From Salipiger abyssi (GTDB lineage Bacteria; Pseudomonadota; Alphaproteobacteria; Rhodobacterales; Rhodobacteraceae): a DNA stretch of 64,000 nucleotides. Location: assembly GCF_017311415.1 (NCBI RefSeq), contig NZ_JAEKIS010000005.1, positions 1 through 64,000 of the forward strand, written 5' to 3'. Position numbers and translations under genes: made by a program. Every line of letters begins with the position of its first letter. Positions within the stretch are counted from its first letter, which is position 1. Positions 47,446 to 55,152 of this stretch are shown here, piece after piece. The notes under the pieces were generated by a model that was not told where the DNA came from, made no database searches, and saw only the letters and a program-made list of their open reading frames with translations.

Positions 47446-47979
47446 ATGACCAGCCCAAAGCTTGCCGCCGGAACGGCCTTTCCGGCGCTCTCTCTCCCCG
47501 TGCTCAGCGGAGGGACACGCAGCCTTTCATCGGCCCGAGACGGGTTCGACTGGATGCTGACAATTGTCTATCGCGGCAAGCATTGCCCGCTCTGCACCGC
47601 ATACCTAAAAGAGCTGAACGCCGCCCTGCCCGACCTGACCGCACTTGGCGTGGACGTGCTGGCGGTGTCCGCCGACAGCGAGGCGCGCGCAGCGGCGCAT
47701 ATGGCCGAGATCTCGCCATCCTACGACGTGGGTTATGGGCTGACCGTCCCGCAGATGCACAAGCTGGGGCTTTATGTATCCGGCACTCGGAACGGCACGG
47801 ATGTCGAGGCGCCCTTTGCCGAACCGGGGCTCTTCGTGCTCGACGCGCATCGCGTCTTGCGGATCGTCGATATCTCGAATGTCCCGTTCGCGCGGCCCAG
47901 CCTGGCGTCCATCGTCAAGGGCATCGGATTTCTCAAGGATCGCAGCGATGCCATGCCGGTCAACGGAACCCATGCCTGA
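47446..47979 (+). CDS. AhpC/TSA-type thioredoxin-fold protein
   Basis: A 177-residue thioredoxin-fold protein of the AhpC/TSA superfamily. The active-site region reads IVYRGKHCPLCTAYLKEL (near residues 43-60), with a C-x-x-C pair instead of the single peroxidatic cysteine of classical peroxiredoxins. It probably reduces a peroxide or disulfide in the cytoplasm (no signal peptide). Divergent from the tetR gene, followed 16 bp later by a small NTF2-like gene, and probably induced when the TetR protein is released. Confidence 0.85.
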   Translation: MTSPKLAAGTAFPALSLPVLSGGTRSLSSARDGFDWMLTIVYRGKHCPLCTAYLKELNAALPDLTALGVDVLAVSADSEARAAAHMAEISPSYDVGYGLTVPQMHKLGLYVSGTRNGTDVEAPFAEPGLFVLDAHRVLRIVDISNVPFARPSLASIVKGIGFLKDRSDAMPVNGTHA

Positions 47980-47995
47980 GGAAGGGACACACAAG

Positions 47996-48394
47996 ATGAC
48001 CGAACGTACGGAAACCGCCTTGCGCGAGACACTCCACGAGCTGATGCGCGCCGGGGTGAGCGTCGATCTTGAGGCGCTGGACCAGATCTATCACAATGAT
48101 CTGCAAATCCTGATGCTCACAGATGACGGCGCTTTGATGAGTACCGACAAGGCCGGCTGCCTTGCGCTTCTGAAAGAGACCTTTCGCGGCAAGACCCCGG
48201 AAGATCATATGTGGGCCAAGATACATGCGGTCTCGGTGAGCGGGGATCGGGGACATGTTTTGATCTCGCGAAAGATCCCCATCGGAGGGCCCGAGATGCT
48301 GATAGATCTCAGCATCGACCTGATCCATCAGGACGGCCGCTGGCAAGTCATTCGCGAAGTGAATTTCAGCCGCCCAGCGACGGCCGCCGCCTGA
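47996..48394 (+). CDS. NTF2/SnoaL-like domain protein
   Basis: A 132-residue protein with the pattern of an NTF2-like fold (DUF4440/SnoaL type): an N-terminal helix (ALRETLHELMRAGVSVDLEALDQIYHNDLQIL) followed by alternating strands (MWAKIHAVSVSGDRGHVLISRKIPIGG, LIDLSIDLIHQDGRWQVIREV). The ligand or substrate is unknown. Starts 16 bp after the thioredoxin-fold gene, so the two probably form an operon. Ribosome binding site GAAGGGA lies upstream of the ATG. Confidence 0.8.
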   Translation: MTERTETALRETLHELMRAGVSVDLEALDQIYHNDLQILMLTDDGALMSTDKAGCLALLKETFRGKTPEDHMWAKIHAVSVSGDRGHVLISRKIPIGGPEMLIDLSIDLIHQDGRWQVIREVNFSRPATAAA

Positions 48395-48420
48395 CGCGGC
48401 CACGCCCGGCATTGGAGCCC

Positions 48421-48648
48421 TCAGGCCGACAGCAGATCCCGGAACACATGCGGCAGGATCTCGTCGCGGCTGAGGCCCATGCGGGCGAGCTGCGCGTCGC
48501 TCTTCATCTCCAGAGAGATGATCTCGCGCATGCGGGCGCGGCGCAGGCCGGAGGGATTCAGCCCCAGTCCGAGATTGGTGAAATACATGTCGATCTTCTG
48601 TCTCAGGGACGTGCGCCCCATGGCGATCTGGACGTTCTGTGCGCTCAT
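48421..48648 (-). CDS. DUF1127-like small protein
   Basis: A 75-residue protein starting MSAQNVQIAMGRTSLRQKIDMYF. The C-terminal part (ISLEMKSDAQLARMGLSRDEILPHVFRDLL) resembles the DUF1127 signature (LSDRELADIGLSR). The start at 48648 is preceded by GGAGG. Single gene, convergent with the NTF2-like gene. A second DUF1127-type candidate besides the CcaF1-like gene 7 kb away; no small-RNA array follows it. Confidence 0.7.
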   Translation of the reverse strand: MSAQNVQIAMGRTSLRQKIDMYFTNLGLGLNPSGLRRARMREIISLEMKSDAQLARMGLSRDEILPHVFRDLLSA

Positions 48649-48813
48649 TCCGGAAACCTCCGTGCGTTTCGGTTTCCTCCCGCCCCCAAACTTAGGGCAA
48701 ATCCCTAAGCTTTTCCGAACCCGCCGGTCACGTTTTGCTGCAACGCAGCAATCTGCACAAGAAATGCGCCGCCCAAACGGGCGGCGCACGGAATTCCAGC
48801 GGCGTTCGCGGTA

Positions 48814-49905
48814 TCAGCCAGCGTGAATCAGCGTCGAGAACAGGCGCGGATCGAGGCTGTCATTGGCAAATGTGGTGCCTTCGGTCAGAACCGACACCGC
48901 ATCGTGGGAATGCAGGCTCTCCTGATGGCTGGCCAGCACGCGGAAATCGCCGATGCGCGGATCCGCCTGAAGCTGCTCGGCGAAAAGCCGCGCGGCGTCT
49001 TCGACAAAGATCGGATTGGCGGCGTTGAGCTCGGCAAAGGCCTGCTCGTCCTCGCGTTTCACCATCACCTGGGTCTCGGTCGGCACCGCCTTGCGGCAGA
49101 GCCCGATGAGATCCTCGAACCACAGGCAGCCGCCCTCCTTCATCTCGACCGAGATCCGCGCCACCGAGCGCTGCGAATGCGGCGTCGCCAGTTGCCCGCG
49201 CGCGCGGCGCGCATGTTCGGAGAGCTCCAGCGAACAGGGGCAGGTCGAGCTGTAGACATAATCCAGATGCAGGATCTTGCGGCGCACGCCGGCGGTTTCC
49301 ACCAGCTCCAGCGCGATATCGTAATACTGATAGCCCTGAAGCCCCGAGCGCAGGCTCTCGACCTTCACCGGGAAGGAAAACCGCATCTCGATCCGTGCGT
49401 CAAAGCTCTCCAGATCGGTCTTGTAATCGTCCAGCGCCGCTTCGATCACCTCGAAGGAAAAGGTCTTTTCCGCATGGGCATAAAAGCTGCGCATGATGCG
49501 CGACATGTTGATGCCCTTCTTGTCGGCATCGAGGCTCACCGTGCCGGTGACCGAGGTCTCCAGCATCAGCTCGCCATTGTCGCGGGTGCGGTAGCGGATC
49601 GGCAGGCGGAAATTCGAGATCCCCACATGCTGAATCGCCCGGTTCTCGCCCCGGATCAGCGAGGCGGGGCCGTTCTGAAGGTCGGGCAGCGTGGCGCGAT
49701 AGGCGGCATCGACCGTGAAGCCCTCCGGATAGTCGCGCGACAGATCCGGATAAGCGACACCGTCACGCAGCACCGCCAAGGCCGGGTCAAGCGCCGCGAT
49801 CTCGGCATCCTGGGCCTTGTCCGTATAGCGGCGCAGCAGCGCGAGCGCTGCCGCGGCCTCTTCCTGGCTGGGCTTGCGGTCGATTTCCGGCGTAAAGACG
49901 TTCAT
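48814..49905 (-). CDS. folE2: GTP cyclohydrolase FolE2 (type IB)
   Basis: A 363-residue enzyme that converts GTP to dihydroneopterin triphosphate, the first step of folate synthesis (and of queuosine; the window also encodes queA). FolE2 landmarks: LQNGPASLIRGENRAIQHVGISNFRLPI, the metal-binding STCPCSLELSEHARRARGQLATPHSQRS (cysteine and histidines), and ASHQESLHSHDAVSV. The ATG at 49905 is preferred over a GTG one codon upstream because of its AGAGGAA ribosome binding site. Confidence 0.95.
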   Translation of the reverse strand: MNVFTPEIDRKPSQEEAAAALALLRRYTDKAQDAEIAALDPALAVLRDGVAYPDLSRDYPEGFTVDAAYRATLPDLQNGPASLIRGENRAIQHVGISNFRLPIRYRTRDNGELMLETSVTGTVSLDADKKGINMSRIMRSFYAHAEKTFSFEVIEAALDDYKTDLESFDARIEMRFSFPVKVESLRSGLQGYQYYDIALELVETAGVRRKILHLDYVYSSTCPCSLELSEHARRARGQLATPHSQRSVARISVEMKEGGCLWFEDLIGLCRKAVPTETQVMVKREDEQAFAELNAANPIFVEDAARLFAEQLQADPRIGDFRVLASHQESLHSHDAVSVLTEGTTFANDSLDPRLFSTLIHAG

Positions 49906-50015
49906 CACAGGTTCCTCTCAGACCCTTTCCCCAAGGCAGAGATAGGAATAATGCGCCGCAGGTCCAACTTTTTCTTTGCCTCCGCGGCGCCGAACGCCGA
50001 TTTTTCCGGGCGCCC

Positions 50016-51197
50016 TCAGACGGCGTCGAGTGCCTGGAGAATATCTGCAACGAGATCCTCCGTCGCCTCGATTCCGACCGAAAGGCGGATCAATCCGTCA
50101 GAGATGCCAAGCCCGGCGCGCTGTTCCGGCGTCAGACGCTGATGCGTGGTCGTCGCCGGATGGGTCGCAATGGTCTTGGCGTCGCCGAGATTGTTCGAGA
50201 TCAGCACGATCTCCAGCGCGTTGCAGAAGCGGAACGCCGCCTCCTTGCCGCCGTCGATCTCGAAGGCCACCACCGTGCCCCCCGCCCCGCCGAGCTGGCG
50301 CTGCGCCAGCGCACGCTGCGGATGGCTGTCGAGCCCCGGATAGCTTACCAGCGTCACCTTGGCATGGCCCGAGATGGCCTCGGCAATGGCTCCGGCGGAG
50401 GCCGTCTGCGCCCGCACCCGCAATTCGAGCGTTTCCAGCCCCTTGAGCATGATCCACGCGGTGAACGGGCTCATCGAGCCGCCAGTATGTTTCATATAGG
50501 GCTCGACGGTCTTGCGGATGAACTCCCGCGTGCCGAGGATCACCCCGCCGAGCGCCCTTCCCTGCCCGTCGATATGTTTGGTGGTGGAATAGACCACCGC
50601 ATCGGCGCCCTGCGCGATGGCCTTCGAATAGACCGGGGTGGAGAACACGTTGTCGACCACCACCAGCGCGCCGGCGGCATGGGCGAGCTTTGCCACGCCC
50701 TCGATATCGACCAGCTCCAGCGTCGGGTTGGCCATGCTCTCGAAGAACACCGCCTTGGCGCCGGGCGCCAGCGCCGTTTCCCACTGCGCCAGATCGGCGC
50801 CGTCGACAAAGACCACCTCGACGCCGAAGCGCGGCAGGATCTCCTCGAGAATGTAGAGGCACGAGCCGAACAGCGCCCGTGCCGCAACCACCCGGTCGCC
50901 GGCGCGCAGCATCGAGACCAGCGCCCCGTTCACCGCTGCCATGCCCGAAGCGGTGGCAAAGGCATCCTCGGCGCCTTCGAGCAGCGCGATGCGCTTTTCG
51001 AACATCGCCACCGTCGGGTTGCCGTAGCGGGCATAGATATATTCGTCGGGCCCCGCCTGAATAAAGCGCGCCTCCGCCTGCTCGGCGCTGTCATAGGCAA
51101 AGCCCTGGGTGAGGAAAATCGCCTCGCTCATCTCGCCCCACTGGCTGCGCTGCGTGCCCCCGTGCACCGCCTGGGTGCGTCTTCCCTTGGTCGTCAT
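50016..51197 (-). CDS. metZ: O-succinylhomoserine sulfhydrylase
   Basis: A 393-residue PLP enzyme of the Cys/Met metabolism family that makes homocysteine from O-succinylhomoserine and sulfide. The PLP lysine is in DAVVYSTTKHIDGQGRALGG (near residue 206), and YARYGNPTVAMFEKRIALLEGAEDAFATASGMAAV is the typical N-terminal cofactor region. The start at 51197 has a GGAGG ribosome binding site. A SAM-II riboswitch and terminator lie upstream, so expression falls when SAM is plentiful. Confidence 0.95.
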   Translation of the reverse strand: MTTKGRRTQAVHGGTQRSQWGEMSEAIFLTQGFAYDSAEQAEARFIQAGPDEYIYARYGNPTVAMFEKRIALLEGAEDAFATASGMAAVNGALVSMLRAGDRVVAARALFGSCLYILEEILPRFGVEVVFVDGADLAQWETALAPGAKAVFFESMANPTLELVDIEGVAKLAHAAGALVVVDNVFSTPVYSKAIAQGADAVVYSTTKHIDGQGRALGGVILGTREFIRKTVEPYMKHTGGSMSPFTAWIMLKGLETLELRVRAQTASAGAIAEAISGHAKVTLVSYPGLDSHPQRALAQRQLGGAGGTVVAFEIDGGKEAAFRFCNALEIVLISNNLGDAKTIATHPATTTHQRLTPEQRAGLGISDGLIRLSVGIEATEDLVADILQALDAV

Positions 51198-51233
51198 GTA
51201 TCGTCCCTCCGCGGCGCCCCAACGCCGCAATTG

Positions 51234-51271
51234 AAAAAAGCCCCACCCGCGGTCAAGCGAAAGGGGCTTTC
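51234..51271 (-). terminator. Intrinsic terminator in the metZ leader (attenuator)
   Basis: An 8-bp stem (51237-51244 with 51263-51270) which, on the minus strand, ends in a run of six T. It lies 7 nt downstream of the SAM-II aptamer and upstream of metZ, so it is the expression platform of the riboswitch. Confidence 0.8.
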
Positions 51272-51277
51272 GTCCGA

Positions 51278-51331
51278 CCTCTTTAGCGGCTTGTTTAACG
51301 TGGCCCGCAATCCGGTAACAAAGCGCCACGC
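51278..51331 (-). promoter_or_regulatory. SAM-II riboswitch upstream of metZ
   Basis: On the minus strand P1 pairs CGTGGC (51330-51325) with GCCACG (51304-51299), enclosing TTTGTTACCGGATTGC. P1 is followed by TTAAACAAGCCGCTAAAGAGG minus its last base. Both segments line up with the conserved SAM-II pieces UUUAACCGUAUUGCA and UAAAUGUAGCUAAAAAGG. Position ahead of metZ is classic for this RNA in alphaproteobacteria. Binding of SAM should favour the downstream terminator. Confidence 0.8.
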
Positions 51332-51518
51332 GCAGCGCCTTACGCCTGCCCGGCGCCTGCGTCAAGCTGCCCCCTTGTATCGGCGCATGGAGGCCGCTGC
51401 ACTTTCAAGCGTTTGTTATCGTATTGGGCATAGATGCGCATAACACGCGCGCGACAGCTGTTGTCATTGACCGGTCGGCTGGCACATCATGTTGCGGATT
51501 GAGTGAAATGGGACGGGT

Positions 51519-53393
51519 ATGGACGGATTTCTTTTTCAGGCCTCGGTTTATCTTGCCGCCGCGGTGATCGCGGTGCCGATCGCGGCGCGGCTCGGTCTCG
51601 GCTCCGTCCTCGGCTATCTGCTCGCCGGCATCGTCATCGGCCCCGTCCTGCATCTGGTCGCCGCCACCGACGATCTGCGCCATTTCGCCGAGTTCGGCGT
51701 GGTGATGATGCTCTTCATCATCGGGCTGGAGCTGGAGCCGCGCGCGCTTTGGGACATGCGGCACAGGCTGGTGGGGCTCGGCGGCTCGCAGATCCTGCTG
51801 ACCATGTTCGCGGTCATGGCCGCCGCCATGGCGATGGGGCTGAGCTGGCCCACGGCGCTGGCCTGCGGCATGGTCTTTGCCCTGTCCTCCACCGCCATCG
51901 TACTGCAAACGCTCAGCGAAAAGGGGCTGATGCAATCCTCGGGGGGGCGCTCGGCCTTTTCGGTGCTGCTGACGCAGGATATCGCGGTGATCCCGATGCT
52001 GGTGGTGCTGCCGCTGCTGGCGGTCGAGACCACGGCCAGCCTCGCACCCGACGGCTCGATCCAGCGCCCGGTGGCCGAGGCTGCCGACGCCCATCACGGC
52101 ATGTCGTTGGTCGAGGGGCTGCCGGGCTGGGGCGTGGCACTGGTGACGCTGGCCGCTGTGGCGCTGATCATCCTGGCGGGCATCTATGGCGCGCGGCCGC
52201 TCTTCCGCCATATCAACTCCGCCCGTCTGCCCGAGATGTTCACCGCCGTGGCGCTGCTGATCGTCGCTGGCATCGCCTTCCTCATGGAACTGGTGGGCCT
52301 GTCGCCGGCGCTCGGCACCTTCCTGGCGGGGGTGGTGCTGGCCAACTCGGAATTCCGCCACCAGCTGGAATCCGATATCGAGCCTTTCAAAGGGCTGCTG
52401 CTGGGACTGTTCTTTATAACCGTGGGCGCCGGCATCGACCTCGGCGCCTTCATGCGCGAACCGGTAACCATCCTCGGGCTGGCGCTGGGGTTGATACTGG
52501 TGAAGGGCGCCATCCTGCATGGGTTGGCGCTGGTGTTCCGGCTGCGCCGGCGCGGACGGCTGCTCTTCACCCTGTCTTTGGCTCAGGCGGGCGAGTTCGG
52601 CTTCGTGCTGATCTCCTTCGCGCTGCAACTCAATATCTTCACCGAGACGCTCGGCCAGCGGCTGCTGCTGGTGGTGGCGCTGTCGATGCTGATCACCCCG
52701 CTGCTCTTCATCCTCTACGACAAGGCCTCGCGCCGGATCGACGAGGCACGCGACGCACAGCCCGCCGACAAGGTCGAGGCCGACGGGCCGATCATCATCG
52801 CCGGCATCGGGCGCTTCGGGCAGATCGTGAACCGGCTGGTGCAGAGCTCGGGCTACAAGACCGTGGTGATCGACCACGACATGCAGACCATCGAGCTCAT
52901 GCGCCGCTTCGGCTATCGCGGCTTCTTCGGCGACCCGACCCGCCCCGAGCTGCTGCATGCGGCGGGGATCAAGGATGCCAAGGTGCTGGTGGCCGGGCTC
53001 GACGATCCGAAATCCACCACCAAGCTAGTGCGCTTTGCCCGCCGGATGCGCGAAGACGTGTTCATCGTCGCCCGCGCCCATGACCGCACGCATGTCTATG
53101 AGCTCTACCAGGCCGGCGCCGACAAGATCGTGCGCGAGATGTTCGACAGCTCGCTGCGCGCCGGGCGCTATGTGCTCGAAGAAGTGGGGATGACGGAATA
53201 CGAGGCGGCGATCGCGCAGGAGACCTTCTATCACCACGACCGCGAGACGGTGCGCGAGCTGGCGCAGCTCTGGGATCCGAACATCCCGTCGGCGAAGAAC
53301 GAGGCCTATATCAAGCGCGCGCAGGAGCTGGAGAAAGATCTGGAAACGGCGCTCTATACCGCGCTGGCGGAGCAGAAGAACGACGCGGCATAG
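51519..53393 (+). CDS. KefB/KefC-type cation:proton antiporter (CPA2) with TrkA-N domain
   Basis: A 624-residue protein. About 12 membrane segments (1-400) form the Na+/H+-exchanger-type core, with the polar motif LSLAQAGEFGFVLISF near residue 355. A cytoplasmic RCK/TrkA-N domain follows (about 425-545; nucleotide-binding GIGRFGQIVNRLV), then a helical tail. Such proteins release K+ in exchange for protons, often gated by glutathione adducts in KefB/C; the gating ligand here is not known. The kefF/G ancillary gene is not adjacent. Confidence 0.9.
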   Translation: MDGFLFQASVYLAAAVIAVPIAARLGLGSVLGYLLAGIVIGPVLHLVAATDDLRHFAEFGVVMMLFIIGLELEPRALWDMRHRLVGLGGSQILLTMFAVMAAAMAMGLSWPTALACGMVFALSSTAIVLQTLSEKGLMQSSGGRSAFSVLLTQDIAVIPMLVVLPLLAVETTASLAPDGSIQRPVAEAADAHHGMSLVEGLPGWGVALVTLAAVALIILAGIYGARPLFRHINSARLPEMFTAVALLIVAGIAFLMELVGLSPALGTFLAGVVLANSEFRHQLESDIEPFKGLLLGLFFITVGAGIDLGAFMREPVTILGLALGLILVKGAILHGLALVFRLRRRGRLLFTLSLAQAGEFGFVLISFALQLNIFTETLGQRLLLVVALSMLITPLLFILYDKASRRIDEARDAQPADKVEADGPIIIAGIGRFGQIVNRLVQSSGYKTVVIDHDMQTIELMRRFGYRGFFGDPTRPELLHAAGIKDAKVLVAGLDDPKSTTKLVRFARRMREDVFIVARAHDRTHVYELYQAGADKIVREMFDSSLRAGRYVLEEVGMTEYEAAIAQETFYHHDRETVRELAQLWDPNIPSAKNEAYIKRAQELEKDLETALYTALAEQKNDAA

Positions 53394-53398
53394 GGGGA

Positions 53399-53424
53399 GG
53401 TGGGCAAGATTGCCCATTCTACGG
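53399..53424. repeat. Dispersed palindromic repeat, inverted copy 3
   Basis: A slightly diverged copy of the CGTAGGGTGGGCAAT element in reverse orientation, 5 bp after the KefB-like stop codon. Confidence 0.7.
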
Positions 53425-53474
53425 CTGAGTGTTGCCCGGCGCGGAACAAGGCCGCAGGCCGCCGCGCCATCGCC

Positions 53475-53499
53475 CGTAGGGTGGGCAATCTGCCCACCG
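53475..53499. repeat. Dispersed palindromic repeat, copy 4
   Basis: Forward copy of the element, 50 bp from the inverted copy 3. The pair forms a larger inverted repeat between the convergent KefB-like and carD genes. Confidence 0.8.
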
Positions 53500-53513
53500 C
53501 CCCACCAAAACAA

Positions 53514-53538
53514 AAAAGCGGGCCAGAAGCCCGCTTTT
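53514..53538. terminator. Bidirectional intrinsic terminator between kefB-like and carD
   Basis: A 10-bp stem (53514-53523 with 53529-53538) with A and T runs on both sides, so it can terminate the plus-strand antiporter transcript and the minus-strand carD transcript. Confidence 0.88.
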
Positions 53539-53560
53539 CCGTTGTCTCTCTGACAGATGT

Positions 53561-54070
53561 TCAGGCGGCGCGCAGCCCCAGGACCTCGTCCACCTGGCGC
53601 GCGGCGGCCACTTCGTCGCCACCGGACACGGCGGCAACCTCGCGGGTCAGCCGCTCCAGCGCCGCTTCGTAAAGCTGACGCTCGGAATAGCTCTGCTCGC
53701 GCTGGTCGTCGGCGCGGTGCAGATCGCGCACCACCTCGGCGATGGCGATCAGATCGCCGGAATTGATCTTTTGCTCGTATTCCTGCGCCCGGCGCGACCA
53801 CATGGCCCGCTTGACCTTGGCCTTGCCCTTCAGCGTCTTCATCGCCTGGCTGACAACGTCGGGCGTAGAGAGCGAGCGCATGCCGATTTCGGTCGCCTTG
53901 TGGGTGGGCACCCGCAGGGTCATCTTGTCCTTTTCGAAGGAGATCACAAACAGTTCCAGCTTCATGCCGGCGACTTCCTGCTCCTCGATCGACATGATCT
54001 GACCCACGCCATGCGCAGGGTAGACCACGTAATCATTCGGGCGGAATTCGTTTTTCTTGGTTTTGGTCAT
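53561..54070 (-). CDS. carD: CarD-family transcriptional regulator
   Basis: A 169-residue protein that binds RNA polymerase beta and stabilises open promoter complexes; in alphaproteobacteria it acts globally. The Tudor-like RNAP-interaction domain is at about residues 8-65 (FRPNDYVVYPAHGVGQIMSIEEQEVAGMKLELFVISF). The C-terminal helical DNA-binding part contains KRAMWSRRAQEYEQKINSGDL, with the tryptophan that inserts next to the -10 region. Single gene with its own terminator. Confidence 0.95.
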   Translation of the reverse strand: MTKTKKNEFRPNDYVVYPAHGVGQIMSIEEQEVAGMKLELFVISFEKDKMTLRVPTHKATEIGMRSLSTPDVVSQAMKTLKGKAKVKRAMWSRRAQEYEQKINSGDLIAIAEVVRDLHRADDQREQSYSERQLYEAALERLTREVAAVSGGDEVAAARQVDEVLGLRAA

Positions 54071-54360
54071 TCAACAGCGTCCTCAGCAGCCAAACCATAC
54101 CACACAGCGACAGAAAAGACGGACGGATATGCGTTGCATCCCGTTCGCCTGAAAACTTGCGCGTCTTCGCTATTCCCCCGTGCGCCGAGCGCCCCGGTCG
54201 TGTGTGCATGGATCCGTCATGTGTGCCAAACATTATAGCACAAATGAAAGGCGTTTCCCACAACAATGCGGGAAACAGAGAATCTCCATGGATTCAAGTT
54301 ATTGCAGATTGTTCCTCATCCGAAGGCAACCGCTTTGGCGCGCCTGCCGCGAATCGCGGC

Positions 54361-54699
54361 TCAGCCGCCCTCGCCCGGCGCCTCGGAGAAGTATTTCTCC
54401 ATCTTGCCCTCTTCGCCGTCGCGCTCGTCGGCCTCGGGCATCGGGTCTTTCTTCGAGATGATCACCGGCCACATCTCGGAATACTTGCGATTGAACTCGA
54501 CCCATTTCTCCATGTCCGGCTCGGTATCGGGCCGAATCGCATCCGCCGGGCATTCCGGCTCGCAGACGCCGCAGTCGATGCATTCGTCGGGATGGATCAC
54601 CAGCGTGTTCTCACCCTCGTAGAAGCAATCCACGGGGCAGACTTCGACGCAGTCGGTGTATTTGCAGGCGATGCAGTTCTCAGTGACCACATAAGTCAT
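54361..54699 (-). CDS. fdxA: 7Fe-type ferredoxin FdxA
   Basis: A 112-residue electron carrier. Cluster ligands are in [18 protein letters not shown] (residues about 9-26) and [12 protein letters not shown] (about 40-51), which fit one [3Fe-4S] and one [4Fe-4S] cluster. The C-terminal extension ([15 protein letters not shown]...) is that of Azotobacter-type FdI. Downstream of the helicase and S4 genes in the same direction. The gap 54071-54360 up to carD shows no gene or clear signal. Confidence 0.95.
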   Translation of the reverse strand: MTYVVTENCIACKYTDCVEVCPVDCFYEGENTLVIHPDECIDCGVCEPECPADAIRPDTEPDMEKWVEFNRKYSEMWPVIISKKDPMPEADERDGEEGKMEKYFSEAPGEGG

Positions 54700-54759
54700 G
54701 GCGATCCGTCCGTATGAGGCTTTAGCGTCTAGGGCGTCTAGCTAATCCAGCCCGCCGGA

Positions 54760-55152
54760 TCATTCAAGCATATCCCGGCGCGCATCGAGCGCACGTCTGT
54801 CGCGCTTGGTCGGGCGGCCCCCGCCCTCGTAGCGCGGTGCCGGCGGCTCCACCGGTTGCGGCGGGCGCGCGGCCGGCGGGTCGAGATCGTCGTACAGCGC
54901 CTGCGCCTCCGGTGCCGGCCCGCGCCGCGTGCCGAGCGCCACCACGCGGATCACCCGCACAACGCGCCCCTGTGCGAAGGTCAGCACATCGCCCGGCCCC
55001 ACGGCAAAGGCCGGTTTCGACACGCTGAGCCCGTTGACCCGCAGCCCGCCCGACACGGCCTTGGCGGCAAGGCTCCGCGTCTTGAAGAAGCGGGCCTGCC
55101 AGAGCCATTTGTCGATGCGCAGCTTGGCGGGAGCGGCGGGAGCGTCAGCCAC
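54760..55152 (-). CDS. S4-domain RNA-binding protein (Hsp15-like)
   Basis: A 130-residue basic protein. The S4 RNA-binding domain is at about 11-60 (RIDKWLWQARFFKTRSLAAKAVSGGLRVNG), and the tail is rich in Pro, Arg and Glu, ending RPTKRDRRALDARRDMLE, as in ribosome-associated heat shock protein Hsp15. In E. coli Hsp15 rescues stalled 50S subunits carrying peptidyl-tRNA. It starts with GTG directly abutting the helicase stop codon, so the two are co-translated. Confidence 0.88.
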   Translation of the reverse strand: MADAPAAPAKLRIDKWLWQARFFKTRSLAAKAVSGGLRVNGLSVSKPAFAVGPGDVLTFAQGRVVRVIRVVALGTRRGPAPEAQALYDDLDPPAARPPQPVEPPAPRYEGGGRPTKRDRRALDARRDMLE

